The translations under genes were made by a program, and so were the position numbers. From positions 1 through 8,714 of the forward strand of contig JAAUPT010000049.1 in NCBI GenBank assembly GCA_012032965.1: 8,714 nt of DNA, written 5' to 3'. The stretch comes from Nitrospira sp. (GTDB taxonomy: Bacteria; Nitrospirota; Nitrospiria; Nitrospirales; Nitrospiraceae). Each line of letters opens with the position of its first letter. Positions within the stretch are counted from its first letter, which is position 1. A model generated the notes under the pieces. The model did not search any database and was not told where the DNA came from. It saw only the letters and a program-made list of their open reading frames with translations. Shown here one piece after another: positions 1 through 6,411 of this stretch.

Positions 1-1092
1 CTGCAACGATCACAAGATCGCAGTCCACTCTCGTCAATTCAACAACTTGAAGCGTTCCATGCGCTCCTTGCCGCACTCGCCGCATGCTCAGATGAACATG
101 AGGTCATCAAGATTCTTGCGAAAGGATTGCCCAGAGCGATTTCTACTGATGTCATCGGGATCGCTCGGTCAAGCCATGAGCATGTAAGGATCTGGTCCAA
201 CGACCGGAGCCGAGAACAGGAGGCACGTCTCCGTCGTTACCTCCTTCGACGGCTTGGTCACCTGCCTGCTGACAGCGTTCGACGACCAATTCCACTTCGA
301 CTCGTTCCCCCTCGACACTTTTCACATGCGCTCATTTCGACTGTTCAGCCAGGTGAGCGTGATGGGAATCCACGAATTGGTCATGAAGTGCCCTTGATGA
401 TCAGTGAAGAAGAGAAAGGTCTTCTCGTTGTTCAACGAAACGGCACGCAGCCCTACACAGCGTGGGAACGCCAATTGATTGATACCGTAGGTACGGTTCT
501 AACGCTCTGCTTGAAGAATCTTGATGTGTGTCGGCGCACGCAAGACATCACCCGACGTGACCCTCTCACTGAAGTATTTCGTACACAGGTATTCGAAGGC
601 GCATTGACTCGTGAATTAAGAATCGGGCTTCGCTATAAGGTTCCAGCGTGCCTCTTGGTGCTCGGGCTAGACTATTTTGAAGTGGTCAACGACCGACTCG
701 GCCAGTCAGCCGGCAATCATGTCCTCAAGGCGGCAGCAGATTTGATCCGAACCACGGTACGCGACCTCGATATCGTGGGGCGGTGCGACGGGGATAAATT
801 TGCAGTGGTGCTTCCTCATACCGATAGGCGCAGGGCTCGAGTTCTTGCGGAGCGATTGCGCGAGTGTATCGAGCGACATCTGTTTGTGAATGATACGGGA
901 CAGGTTCGCACGACGGTCAGCATCGGTCTGGCGGCCATTCCGGACATCGCCGTCGCGTCCACTGTGGATTGGATGACCATTGCGAGTTCTGCATTGAAGG
1001 AGGCGAAAGCTCAAGGAAGGAACTGCGTAGCGGTCCATATCCCGCGACCACCGGCTGTAGCCTGTGCCATGGCGCTGAGCCTGGCCGCATAA
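1..1092 (+). CDS. GAF-GGDEF protein with degenerate active site (5' end outside window)
   Basis: The frame is open from base 1, so the true start lies upstream; the TTG at 127 is only an internal codon. Visible residues 17 to about 170 look like a GAF sensor domain (LEAFHALLAALAAC near the start, the GLLVVQRNG strand and the ERQLIDTVGTVLTLCLKN helix near the end). A GGDEF domain follows, starting at RRDPLTEVF and ending at ALKEAKAQGRN. The GGDEF signature is DGDKF (787-801) instead of GG[DE]EF. The usual first metal-binding Asp of the DxDxFK stretch is Gly (GLDYFE), and the later G-D pair is G-N. An RxxD motif (RDLD, 760-771) lies exactly five residues before the signature, as in the product-inhibition I-site of diguanylate cyclases. 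I infer little or no c-di-GMP synthesis and a possible role as a c-di-GMP receptor. The PilZ gene follows 19 bases later and is probably co-transcribed. No membrane segment is visible in this part. Confidence 0.85.
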   Translation: MQRSQDRSPLSSIQQLEAFHALLAALAACSDEHEVIKILAKGLPRAISTDVIGIARSSHEHVRIWSNDRSREQEARLRRYLLRRLGHLPADSVRRPIPLRLVPPRHFSHALISTVQPGERDGNPRIGHEVPLMISEEEKGLLVVQRNGTQPYTAWERQLIDTVGTVLTLCLKNLDVCRRTQDITRRDPLTEVFRTQVFEGALTRELRIGLRYKVPACLLVLGLDYFEVVNDRLGQSAGNHVLKAAADLIRTTVRDLDIVGRCDGDKFAVVLPHTDRRRARVLAERLRECIERHLFVNDTGQVRTTVSIGLAAIPDIAVASTVDWMTIASSALKEAKAQGRNCVAVHIPRPPAVACAMALSLAA

Positions 1093-1111
1093 TGCCAAAC
1101 GCGAGACGATC

Positions 1112-1735
1112 ATGACGTTGCACATGACGACCCCAACGGAAGCTCCATCCACGACCACCCAGGACGAACGGCGCGAATGGATCAGAATCGATGACCGGGT
1201 GCTGATGGAATATCGATTGTTGATGGAGTCCGGCCACACACTTCCTGTCGAGGCCGATGCTCCAACTGCTGACATGATTTCTACTGTAGTGGGTAAACCG
1301 ACAGCGGAGCTTCTTGCCCGTTCAGGCGATTCATTGGCTGGGTCCCCAGTCTTGCCGTGGATCATGAAGGTGGATTACCTGCTCGAAGTGATCTTGAATG
1401 CCTTGGCAGCTAGTCGACCAGACACCGTCGCGATGGCACGGCTGATGGATGTCAATCTAAGCGGTGGGGGTGTGGGTTTCGTATCGGATCGAGAATTATT
1501 CACCGGTGATCAGCTTGCGCTAAAGCTGATTCTTCCTCCGTTTATCCTGATCAAGGCGACCGTCAGGGTTATTCGAGCGATGCCGCAGACTGGTGGTCAA
1601 GGGTATGTAATTGCCACCGAGTTTGTCGATCTCAAACCGGATGATCAGGAGCACCTCATTCGCCACATTCTTCAAGCACAAGCTGAACAGTTGAGAGCTC
1701 GCCGTAAGGCGGCCGCCTCAGGTCCGCTTTCCTAA
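1112..1735 (+). CDS. PilZ-domain protein, putative c-di-GMP effector
   Basis: This 207-residue protein carries both PilZ c-di-GMP-binding motifs: RxxxR at residues 21-25 (REWIR) and [DN]xSxxG at residues 115-120 (NLSGGG). The strand and loop FVSDRELFTGDQLALKLILPP and the RVIRAMP strand continue the PilZ beta-barrel. Unusually, about 90 residues separate the two motifs, far more than in a minimal PilZ domain. The insert (about 40-105) looks largely helical and may serve oligomerisation or partner binding. The C-terminus (about 176-200) is a charged helix. PilZ proteins near motility genes often adjust motor or switch behaviour in response to c-di-GMP; that role is inferred from context. The ATG at 1112 has only a weak upstream GCGAGA; the ATG at 1124 is an alternative. 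The TAA stop overlaps the stop codon of the convergent ATPase gene. Confidence 0.82.
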   Translation: MTLHMTTPTEAPSTTTQDERREWIRIDDRVLMEYRLLMESGHTLPVEADAPTADMISTVVGKPTAELLARSGDSLAGSPVLPWIMKVDYLLEVILNALAASRPDTVAMARLMDVNLSGGGVGFVSDRELFTGDQLALKLILPPFILIKATVRVIRAMPQTGGQGYVIATEFVDLKPDDQEHLIRHILQAQAEQLRARRKAAASGPLS

Positions 1736-2643
1736 GCAGTCAACGAGGCTGTTTGAATGGAAGAGCTGGGAAGGAGCTGGATCAAGGCTTCCGCTGTTTT
1801 GGTCAGTGCCGTGGCGCTGGGGGAAGAAGGAGCGTGGTGAACCACCGGAACATAGGCCCGTACCGCTTGTTCCATCGCGGGATCGTCAGGAATCTGCCCC
1901 AGCAATAGTAAATCACCGCCGACATACTCCTTCAGCAGTTTTCTCAGCTGTGGCACGTTGACACGCGCGCGTCCCGACACCCGATTGAGGACGAGGGCCG
2001 GTTGAAACGCTCCCAAGGTTGATGCGGCGAGTGTCCGTCCCGATTCGTCAGTTTTCCCAGCGACCTCCAAGACTTCTTCTACGCTGCTGTAATCCCGATT
2101 CGCAAGACCCTCCGCCATGACCTCCCGCATCAAGAACATCGACAAGACGCGGCGAATGGCGGCCAGCTTAATGAAGCGATACAGATCCAGGACGGAGGTC
2201 GGGTCTGGCGTGGCTACGACCACATGATGGTCTGCCATCAGGAAAAAATCGAGTGCATGATAACTTGTGCCGGCTCCGATATCGACGATGATCACATCCG
2301 CATGGATGTCTTGAAAACTTCGGATGAGACGTTTCTTCTGCGAGTAGGACATGTTGGCCGTTGCCAGCGTGTCCCCCGTTCCAGGGATCAGGCGCAAGGA
2401 GCTGTGAATCGGCAGGGGTTGAGCCACATGATCCAGCCGTTCAACGCGATGGCTGAGAAAATCGGTCAAGGTGTGGGTTGGATGGAGAAGGCCGAACAGC
2501 ACATGAGCGTCCGCTCCCCCGATATCGAGATCGGCGAGCACGACCTGTTTACCCTTTCTTGCCAGGACAAGTGCCAGGTTGGCTGCGACCACACTTTTCC
2601 CGACTCCTCCTTTTCCCGATGCGATCGAGATGATGTGTGCCAT
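1732..2643 (-). CDS. MinD/ParA-family ATPase, FlhG (FleN)-like
   Basis: This 303-residue protein begins directly with a deviant Walker A motif, GKGGVGKS at residues 10-17 (signature Lys11 and Lys16). A DLDIGGADAH switch segment lies at 38-47 and a Walker B strand, DVIIVDIGAG, at 116-125, with Asp121. It belongs to the SIMIBI MinD/ParA class, whose members dimerise on ATP and often bind membrane. Beside motor and chemotaxis genes the best guess is an FlhG/FleN-type regulator of flagellar number or placement. It lacks the N-terminal DQAxxLR activation helix of classical FlhG, and no flhF is next to it in the window. Residues about 165-205 form an extra segment between the core strands. The ATG at 2643 is preceded by AGGA about 10 bases upstream. 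It is divergent from the HTH gene and convergent with the PilZ gene. A general MinD-like function is the alternative. Confidence 0.8.
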   Translation of the reverse strand: MAHIISIASGKGGVGKSVVAANLALVLARKGKQVVLADLDIGGADAHVLFGLLHPTHTLTDFLSHRVERLDHVAQPLPIHSSLRLIPGTGDTLATANMSYSQKKRLIRSFQDIHADVIIVDIGAGTSYHALDFFLMADHHVVVATPDPTSVLDLYRFIKLAAIRRVLSMFLMREVMAEGLANRDYSSVEEVLEVAGKTDESGRTLAASTLGAFQPALVLNRVSGRARVNVPQLRKLLKEYVGGDLLLLGQIPDDPAMEQAVRAYVPVVHHAPSSPSATALTKTAEALIQLLPSSSIQTASLTA

Positions 2644-2782
2644 TGAGATCAGTTCCTATCGGTTTGAGCCGAGTGGTACATCTTCTTCGGTTCGCCTCTG
2701 AGAAACCTGAACGGACATAACCTATCCACATGCAGTGGGAAGGAACCGGCCTCCAAGTCCAAGATCTGAGTATAGCACCGAC

Positions 2783-2810
2783 TCAAGTTTTGAAACCGCT
2801 CCGCCGATAC
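2783..2810 (+). promoter_or_regulatory. Candidate FliA (sigma-28) promoter upstream of the HTH gene
   Basis: TCAAGTTT (2783-2790), a 12-base spacer and GCCGATAC (2803-2810) match the flagellar sigma-28 consensus TAAAGTTT-N11-GCCGATAA at 7 of 8 positions in each box, with one extra spacer base. Transcription would start near 2817. The location in the divergent gap before a motility cluster fits a late flagellar promoter. The call is by eye only. Confidence 0.5.
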
Positions 2811-2820
2811 CTCAAGTGTC

Positions 2821-3051
2821 ATGAATAACGATGGATCTATATCAACGGGGAGCCAGTTGGATGGGGCGTCCACACGGGACGGGGAAATCTTGACCGTGAT
2901 GGAGGTCGCAAAGTTCCTCCGGGTGCCGAAATCCACCGTTTACAAACTCGCGAGGGTCGGTGAACTGCCGGCTTCGAAGATTGGAAAGCATTGGCGGTTT
3001 GTCCGCCGCGACATTCATGAGTGGATGCACAGTCGATCAGGCAAGGCGTGA
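2821..3051 (+). CDS. Small excisionase/MerR-type helix-turn-helix DNA-binding protein
   Basis: The 76-residue protein is almost entirely one winged-helix domain of the HTH_17/excisionase type. LTVMEVAKFLRVPKSTVYKL (about residues 24-43) holds the helix-turn-helix. It is followed by the wing ASKIGKHWRF and the closing helix RRDIHEWM, a signature shared with phage Xis and BldC-like regulators. No integrase or attachment site is nearby, so a regulatory rather than recombination role is likely. It could control the divergent ATPase gene or the motility genes downstream; this is inference. A FliA-like promoter candidate ends 10 bases before the ATG, which would leave a leader of only a few bases. 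The TTG at 2857, preceded by GGGGAG (2847-2852), is a plausible alternative start that keeps the whole domain. Confidence 0.78.
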   Translation: MNNDGSISTGSQLDGASTRDGEILTVMEVAKFLRVPKSTVYKLARVGELPASKIGKHWRFVRRDIHEWMHSRSGKA

Positions 3052-3245
3052 ACGAGTATGAGTCGTTCTCCTGTTGACCGACGGCATGGCGAATTCTTCC
3101 ATCCTTCGACCCGCACGGTGCTCAGAAAATGAGCGGTCGGCATATTTCTGCCGTCACTGTAATCTCTCGAACCGACCTTCTTCCCCGCAAGCTGATCGTT
3201 TCATACTCAGGCCGAAACACCGAGCACTTCTCGACTCTCTCCAGC

Positions 3246-3273
3246 TCAGGTCATTTGATGCATATGCCGATAT
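3246..3273 (+). promoter_or_regulatory. Weak FliA-like promoter candidate upstream of cheY-cheZ-motAB
   Basis: GCCGATAT (3266-3273) matches the sigma-28 -10 box at 7 of 8 positions. Twelve bases upstream, TCAGGTCA (3246-3253) matches only 4 of 8 -35 positions. The spacer equals that of the 2783-2810 site, and both sites share TCA[AG]GT...GCCGATA, which is the main support. Confidence 0.3.
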
Positions 3274-3362
3274 GGAGTGAAGCGCTGGGGCATCACGAAC
3301 ACGCTCAACCACCATGGTAGTGCCAGGAGTGTGTCCCTGTGTCGGGGCAGTGGAATGAGAAG

Positions 3363-3369
3363 AAGGAGG
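3363..3369 (+). promoter_or_regulatory. Shine-Dalgarno sequence deciding the cheY start
   Basis: AAGGAGG lies four bases before the ATG at 3374. It is the strongest ribosome binding site in the window and supports 3374 over the in-frame ATG at 3392. Confidence 0.75.
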
Positions 3370-3373
3370 CATC

Positions 3374-3753
3374 ATGCCAGCCGATTCGAACATGAAAATT
3401 CTCGTCGTGGATGACATGGTCACGATGCGAAGAATCGTGAAGAACATTCTGAAACAGCTGGATTTCCCAATTGTGACGAAGCTGAAAACGGACAGGAAGC
3501 GCTGCAAAAACTTCGGGGCGATACGTACGGATTCGTCGTCTCCGATTGGAACATGCCGGTCATGACGGGCATCGATATGCTCCGTGCCATCAGGGCGGAC
3601 GAGAAACTTAAGGCTATTCCTGTGTTGATGGTGACGGCTGAAGCGCAACAGAGCAACCTGGTTGAGGCTGTGCAAGCCGGGGTGAGCAACTACATCGTCA
3701 AGCCCTTTACGGCAGAGACGATGCAAGAAAAGCTCGGCAAGATCTTCAAATAG
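3374..3753 (+). pseudogene. cheY: CheY chemotaxis response regulator, interrupted by a one-base (-1) frameshift
   Basis: The 5' part (frame from 3374) encodes the acidic pair D13-D14 and the MKILVVDD start; the 3' part continues one frame back to the TAG at 3751. Joined at 3463-3472, the parts give an intact 126-residue receiver that aligns gap-free with E. coli CheY. It has the phospho-acceptor Asp58 in YGFVVSDWNMP, the switch Thr in LMVTAEA, the aromatic Tyr in SNYIVKPF and the conserved Lys of that motif. Adding one C in the CCC run, or a -1 slip on T_TTC_CCA, gives LDFPNCDEAENG where E. coli has LGFNNVEEAEDG. Without correction, translation runs out of frame to 3565 and yields 63 residues lacking Asp58. 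CheY~P normally binds the flagellar switch (FliM/FliN). The cheZ gene starts three bases after the stop, so the two form a functional pair. The frameshift may be a sequencing error, a recent mutation or programmed. Confidence 0.85.
3463..3469 (+). other. X_XXY_YYZ slippery heptamer at the cheY frame change
   Basis: In the upstream cheY frame the heptamer reads T_TTC_CCA, the canonical layout for -1 ribosomal slippage. After a -1 slip the next codons are AAT TGT GAC GAA, which continue the CheY family sequence without a gap. The same picture would arise if one C were lost from a TTTCCCC run, so the match alone does not prove recoding. Confidence 0.4.
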
Positions 3754-3756
3754 GCC

Positions 3757-4389
3757 ATGGCTCGCCAGTCGATCATGTTTATCAGGAGTGCGGGAGGGAA
3801 CGTGCAACAGCGAGAGCAAAAACTCTATGAAGAACTGGGCGAGCTGGTTCGGTTTGTCGAGCGAGCGAAGAAGGCGATCTCAGAGGCGAGTCCTGGGATC
3901 TTATCCAGCAGCGCACAACTGCCGACAGCTTCTAGCCACCTGAGCGATTTAAACAAGATGACTGAAGAGGGAACCCTCGAAGTTATGCGCTTGACGGAAA
4001 TGATTCAGGACAATCGGGATCGAATGACCAAAGAACTCACGGCAGTTGTCGCGCGCTTGCAGACCGCTGACGGGGTGAAGCTCGCTGAACGGCTTCAGAA
4101 TGTGGCCGGCGTGATGGTGGAGGACGGAAAACACCTCACAGAGATTATGACTGCGTTGACCTTCCAAGACTTAGTCGCGCAGCGAGTCAAAAAGCTAGTG
4201 ACCATACTCGATGAAGTGCAGAGCAGGCTGGTGGAACTTGTCGTGATCTTCGGCATTCAACAGCACGGAGAGAACACTGGTACCGAGGGAACAGCCGGTC
4301 ATCTCCTGAAACAGCTCGAAGAATCCAAAAAGACAGCCATGAAACAGCAAGTGGCTGACGATATCCTGGATCAATTCGGGTTCAAATAG
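3757..4389 (+). CDS. cheZ: CheZ, CheY~P phosphatase
   Basis: The 210-residue length is close to E. coli CheZ (214). CheZ is a long helical hairpin dimer that dephosphorylates CheY~P in the cytoplasm. The catalytic segment is TFQDLVAQ, with D138-x-x-x-Q142 corresponding to E. coli Asp143 and Gln147, where the Gln positions the attacking water. The C-terminal tail VADDILDQFGFK matches the CheY-binding helix of E. coli CheZ, which ends in a similar LLDSLGF. Residues 17-45 are helical, and the region around 170-182 is a flexible linker before the tail. The gene lies three bases after cheY. The ATG at 3757 is kept here, but the first 15 residues look unconserved. The GTG at 3802, preceded by GGGAGGG (3792-3798), may be the real start. 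Confidence 0.92.
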   Translation: MARQSIMFIRSAGGNVQQREQKLYEELGELVRFVERAKKAISEASPGILSSSAQLPTASSHLSDLNKMTEEGTLEVMRLTEMIQDNRDRMTKELTAVVARLQTADGVKLAERLQNVAGVMVEDGKHLTEIMTALTFQDLVAQRVKKLVTILDEVQSRLVELVVIFGIQQHGENTGTEGTAGHLLKQLEESKKTAMKQQVADDILDQFGFK

Positions 4390-4398
4390 GGCTGCATG

Positions 4399-4508
4399 AT
4401 TTCAGGTTGCAAGTTCCAGGTTTCAGGTTCGTGATGGGCAGGGGGAATTGCTGGTTTCAAGCTAAATCTCACGTTCGGACTTGAAACATGAAACTTCCAA
4501 CCAGAAAC
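4399..4508. repeat. Heptamer-built inverted repeat, copy A (cheZ-motA gap)
   Basis: The left arm (4399-4430) is a run of 7-base units (ATTTCAG, GTTGCAA, GTTCCAG, GTTTCAG, GTTC). The right arm (4477-4508) is the inverse (TTGAAAC, ATGAAAC, TTCCAAC, CAGAAAC). About 25 of 32 positions can pair. The 46-base spacer holds one more left-type unit (GGTTTCAAG, 4453-4461). The copy fills most of the gap before the motA ribosome binding site. Confidence 0.75.
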
Positions 4509-4550
4509 TGTTAACAGCGAATCTCGCAGCATTCATGAGGGCGATGACGA

Positions 4551-5386
4551 ATGGATATTGCCACAATTCTTGGAATCGTGATTGCGTTGGGCTCCATTAT
4601 TGGAGGCCAAATACTAGAGGGTGGGCACATCGGTTCGATCATGCAGCTCACCGCCTTCATCATCGTGATCGGCGCACCTTCGGCGCCATTTGTATACAGA
4701 ATCCCTTGTCGGTGGTCATCAAGGCGTTCGGCGCGCTGTCCATCGCGATCGCAGGTCCTCATATCGACAACAAGGGGACGATTAAACTCATCCTGGATCT
4801 TGCCACTATCTCGCGGAAACAAGGCTTGTTGGCGCTGGAAGGAAAACTGAAAGACATTAAAGATCCATTCATGAAAAAAGGGATTCAGCTCATCGTCGAC
4901 GGAACCGAACCGAAAGCCGTGCACGAGATTCTTGAGATCGAGGTGGAGCATCATGAGGAGCAAGGCGTGATCGCAGCCAAGGTCTGGGAAGCGGCCGGTG
5001 GGTATGCACCAACCGTCGGCATTATCGGCGCGGTCCTTGGGCTGATTCACGTGATGGAAAATCTGGCTGACCCCTCAAAGCTAGGCGGCGGTATCGCGGT
5101 GGCATTCGTTGCCACCGTCTATGGTGTCGGCGCAGCGAACCTGTTTTTTCTCCCACTTGCCAGCAAAATCAAACTGAAACTGAAAGAAGAGGCGGGTGCT
5201 CGTAACCTGGTCATTATGGGGCTCATCGGACTGGCTCAAGGTGAAAATCCTCGGTTGCTCCAGGAAAAGTTAGAGGGCGTTCTGCCTCACAGCGAGCGGA
5301 CCAAGGAGTCGAAAAGTGACGCGTCGTTTGTCCGGATGCGAAGTGTTTGGTTCCACGTTATCGGATGGCCGTTCTCCTCAACTTGA
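4551..5386 (+). pseudogene. motA: MotA flagellar stator protein, interrupted by a one-base (-1) frameshift
   Basis: The start ATG at 4551 has GAGGG nine bases upstream. The first 41 residues (MDIATILGIVIALGSIIGG onward) are the first transmembrane segment and half of the second. The frame then changes at 4671-4676. GGCGGCACC, coding Gly-Gly-Thr, would be expected where GGCGCACC is found, so one G appears lost. From 4676 the other frame continues as a complete MotA: TFGAICIQNP, the cytoplasmic loop with RKQGLLALEGKLKDI, then the last two membrane segments with the conserved Pro in YAPTVGIIGAVLGL and the GVGAANLFFLPLASK helix. Corrected length is 278 residues, slightly longer than the usual roughly 255, because the tail runs into a repeat. 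As read, the product would stop after 99 residues. MotA with MotB forms the ion-driven stator at the inner membrane. No slippery heptamer is seen, so sequencing error or a recent mutation is likely. Confidence 0.85.
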
Positions 5387-5438
5387 AACATGAAACTAGC
5401 GGCAAACAACGTCATACGAGAAACCCGGAACCCGAACC
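5343..5438. repeat. Heptamer-built inverted repeat, copy B (motA 3' end and motA-motB gap)
   Basis: A degenerate left arm (about 5345-5362, GTTTG, GTTCCAC, GTTATC) lies inside the motA tail. Right-arm units follow: ACTTGAAACATGAAACT (5381-5397) and AGAAACCCGGAACCC (about 5419-5433). The motA stop codon TGA (5384-5386) is part of the TTGAAAC unit, so the repeat sets the C-terminus. This copy is more degenerate than the others. Confidence 0.55.
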
Positions 5439-5482
5439 GCATACACCAAATTCGCTACACGTTTCATACAGGACACTCGTAA

Positions 5483-6310
5483 ATGGCGAAACATAAACAC
5501 GAGGAACACGAAAACCACGAACGATGGCTGGTCTCATATGCCGACTTCATTACCTTACTCTTTGCGTTCTTCGTCGTGATGTACTCGATCTCCTCCGTCA
5601 ACGTTGGAAAGTACCGAACCGTCAGTGAATCGATTAGAGCAGCGCTCAATCCGGTCGTGAGTCCCCCGTCCTCTCCCGCGCCCTTTACGTTGGGTGCCAA
5701 TAAAGCGGCACTCACGGCTCCAGACGCCCCTGGGAGTAAGGAGCTGGTGGTCAGAAAACTTCGAAATCTGGTCAAGAGTATCAAGGCGGTTCCCCAGATG
5801 TCGATGGTGCGAATCACCGAAAAAGTCAATGGCGATATCGTCATCACCATTCCGGATCAGCTGTTGTTCAACAGCGGCGAATCAGCGGTTCGTTCAGAAG
5901 CATTGCCGTTTCTTGAGGGGCTGAGTGGAGCGCTTGCCGAGCTCAACCGGCACACCAAAGTCGAGGGGCATACGGATAATGTTCCGATCCGAACGGCACA
6001 ATTTCCTTCCAACTGGGAATTATCGGCTGCTCGAGCGGTGATGGTCGTCAGAGTGCTGTCGGAACTCTACGGTGTGCCGTCCAATCACCTCGCCGCGGTA
6101 GGACATGCCGATACGAGGCCGCTCACGGAGAATCTCGACCCAGAACAACGGGCCAAAAATCGTCGAGTTGAGGTTGTCATTCTTGAACAGGCTCCGCCCG
6201 CGCCTGCGCTCGAGACAGGAAATAATGTGGACGAGTTCGGACGATCAACGGAGGATGCGCAGCAGAGCGCGTCGCCGTTAGTTCTGGAACCATCCGGCGA
6301 GCGGCGATGA
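5483..6310 (+). CDS. motB: MotB flagellar stator protein
   Basis: This 275-residue protein has the standard MotB layout. A basic, His-rich cytoplasmic N-terminus is followed by one transmembrane helix at about residues 17-37 (LVSYADFITLLFAFFVVMY), with the essential ion-carrying Asp21 in YADF. A periplasmic linker comes next, then an OmpA-like peptidoglycan-binding domain (about 130-240). That domain shows VEGHTDNVPI, NWELSAARA, AAVGHADTRP and RAKNRRVEVVI. It anchors the MotA/MotB stator to the cell wall. The last 35 residues are a polar tail. The coupling ion cannot be told from sequence alone. AGGA lies nine bases before the ATG. Unlike motA, this gene reads through without a break. Confidence 0.95.
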   Translation: MAKHKHEEHENHERWLVSYADFITLLFAFFVVMYSISSVNVGKYRTVSESIRAALNPVVSPPSSPAPFTLGANKAALTAPDAPGSKELVVRKLRNLVKSIKAVPQMSMVRITEKVNGDIVITIPDQLLFNSGESAVRSEALPFLEGLSGALAELNRHTKVEGHTDNVPIRTAQFPSNWELSAARAVMVVRVLSELYGVPSNHLAAVGHADTRPLTENLDPEQRAKNRRVEVVILEQAPPAPALETGNNVDEFGRSTEDAQQSASPLVLEPSGERR

Positions 6311-6323
6311 GCAACGCCATAGG

Positions 6324-6362
6324 CTCCCAGGTGGGGGCCGGATGCCTCCCAAGTCTCGGGAG
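6324..6362 (+). other. Possible nested hairpin between motB and the STAS gene
   Basis: An outer CTCCC/GGGAG pair (6324-6328 and 6358-6362) encloses an inner GGGGGC/GCCTCC stem (6333-6338 and 6344-6349, one mismatch) with a five-base loop. No T-run follows, so it is not a convincing intrinsic terminator. It could be a processing or attenuating structure. Confidence 0.25.
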
Positions 6363-6411
6363 AAAGCTGCCGACACTGTGACCTAGGGGATTTAAAAAGG
6401 TCTCTCAGCCT

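Larger units (their letters stand above)
3052..3373. other. Gene-free leader region upstream of cheY
   Basis: About 320 bases lie between the HTH gene and cheY. Short open frames on either strand here have no ribosome binding site and no recognisable protein features, and I do not support them as genes. The region holds one weak FliA-like promoter candidate (3246-3273) and, at its end, a strong Shine-Dalgarno sequence for cheY (3363-3369). If the promoter is real, the cheY message would have an untranslated leader of about 95 bases. I see no clear terminator after the HTH gene. Confidence 0.5.

Noticed and set aside
706..1365. 219-codon minus-strand frame across the GGDEF/PilZ junction
   Set aside because: It is antisense to two recognisable domains and has a low-complexity Ser/Arg-rich translation with no family features.
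3074..3320. Two overlapping small frames (68 and 63 codons) in the cheY leader region
   Set aside because: There is no ribosome binding site, no recognisable composition or motif, and they overlap each other in different frames.
3154..3819. Long open frame on the minus strand (221 codons) across cheY
   Set aside because: It is antisense to a recognisable receiver gene and shows no domain or ribosome binding site; its length is a by-product of the codon pattern of the real gene.
4481..4675. Upstream extension of the motA 3' frame from a TTG at 4481
   Set aside because: This part translates repeat copy A and the out-of-frame start of motA. The real N-terminus is in the frame starting at 4551.
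4671..4677. Programmed frameshift in motA
   Set aside because: The joint lacks an X_XXY_YYZ heptamer; a simple one-base loss is the better explanation.
6106..6113. GCCGATAC inside motB as a promoter
   Set aside because: It has no -35 partner at proper spacing and lies in the conserved OmpA-like coding region (GHADTRP).
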